From contig NZ_JAFKON010000008.1 of the NCBI RefSeq assembly GCF_022803015.1, forward strand, positions 204,880-268,879: 64,000 nt of DNA, in the 5' to 3' direction. Below the pieces are notes generated by a model. That model was not told the DNA's origin and searched no databases. It worked only from the letters and a program-made list of their open reading frames with translations. The position numbers were made by a program, and so were the translations under genes. Position 1 is the first letter of the stretch. Each line of letters opens with the position of its first letter. This stretch comes from Arthrobacter humicola (GTDB taxonomy: Bacteria; Actinomycetota; Actinomycetes; Actinomycetales; Micrococcaceae). Below are positions 63,842 to 64,000 of this stretch, in pieces.

Positions 63842-63926
63842 CACCCGACCATTCTACGGGCCCGGCCTCCCGCGCCCCCGCGCAGCCCTCGCCCCCCGCG
63901 GCCGCCGCCGCGACCCCGGCCCCCCG

Positions 63927-64000
63927 CTGTCTCTTCTCCACATCTGACGCGGCCGCCGGTATGTAGGCGTGGGAGATCTCCGCGTTGTACGCTTCGCATC
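63927..64000. other. Illumina Nextera adapter-like sequence at the window edge
   Basis: 63927-63945 reads CTGTCTCTTCTCCACATCT, which differs at two of 19 positions from the Tn5 mosaic end CTGTCTCTTATACACATCT used in Nextera libraries. The next 14 bases (GACGCGGCCGCCGG) match GACGCTGCCGACGA at 11 of 14. AGATCTC then occurs where the P5 adapter part has it, after an index-sized gap. The stretch before it (63865-63926) is unusually C-rich. Most likely read-through adapter retained at a contig end and not genomic sequence. Confidence 0.75.

Overview
This 64 kb window is chromosomal DNA from a high-GC actinobacterium. It is most likely Micrococcaceae of the Arthrobacter/Pseudarthrobacter type. The reasons are uniformly high GC with codons ending in G or C, frequent GTG and TTG starts, a RamB-type regulator divergent from the glyoxylate-shunt genes, an IdeR/DtxR iron box, and a gene repertoire typical of soil Arthrobacter. 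That assignment is inference, because no rRNA or tRNA gene is present. The last ~75 bases look like a degraded Illumina Nextera adapter, so the right edge is probably a contig end.

Layout. 1-5664: end of a dipeptide/opine-type ABC transporter operon, followed by an FAD amine/amino-acid oxidoreductase and a cupin. 5771-6955: CynX-type MFS exporter. 7175-12024: glyoxylate shunt (aceA, aceB) divergent from ramB. 12262-18388: pyruvate:quinone oxidoreductase, a lipoprotein serpin, a DUF1801 protein, ThiD and an MHS-type permease. 18527-27512: an ABC exporter pair, a queuosine-precursor transporter (yhhQ) close to tgt, an AbiEi/DUF559 protein, several small proteins of unknown role and a PucR/CdaR-type regulator. 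27666-35111: a tightly packed catabolic operon (permease, ThDP decarboxylase, aldehyde dehydrogenase, amidohydrolase, M20 amidase) divergent from that regulator. 35189-39394: VOC protein, YdeI-like protein, PAP2 phosphatase and glycogen-debranching-type glucosidase. 39559-45315: a tartrate catabolic cluster (tartrate dehydratase, DctA carrier, hydroxyacid dehydrogenase, tartrate dehydrogenase) with a divergent GntR regulator and three identical operators. 45399-52330: a GyrA-like mini-protein, an M24 peptidase, an iron(III) ABC importer behind an IdeR box, and a GH76 protein. 52525-58663: an SDR/acyl-CoA dehydrogenase pair, DUF1684-TetR, and aldo/keto reductase-TetR, with two sets of operator palindromes. 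58913-63841: PEP carboxylase, a small conserved protein, a DedA protein and an RluA-type pseudouridine synthase.

The metabolic theme is acetate, C2 and dicarboxylate use. AceA, AceB, PoxB, PEP carboxylase and tartrate breakdown all meet at oxaloacetate, malate or pyruvate, and RamB probably represses the shunt. Several independent catabolic units each carry a local regulator and visible operator palindromes.

The least explained content is structural. Five nested palindromes sit at gene 3' ends, all between 14.0 and 22.4 kb. Two loci carry clustered CGCTCCCTCA units in direct and inverted orientation. There are several long intergenic hairpins. No CRISPR array, rRNA, tRNA, insertion sequence or prophage was seen. 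No stretch without a gene exceeds 300 bases.
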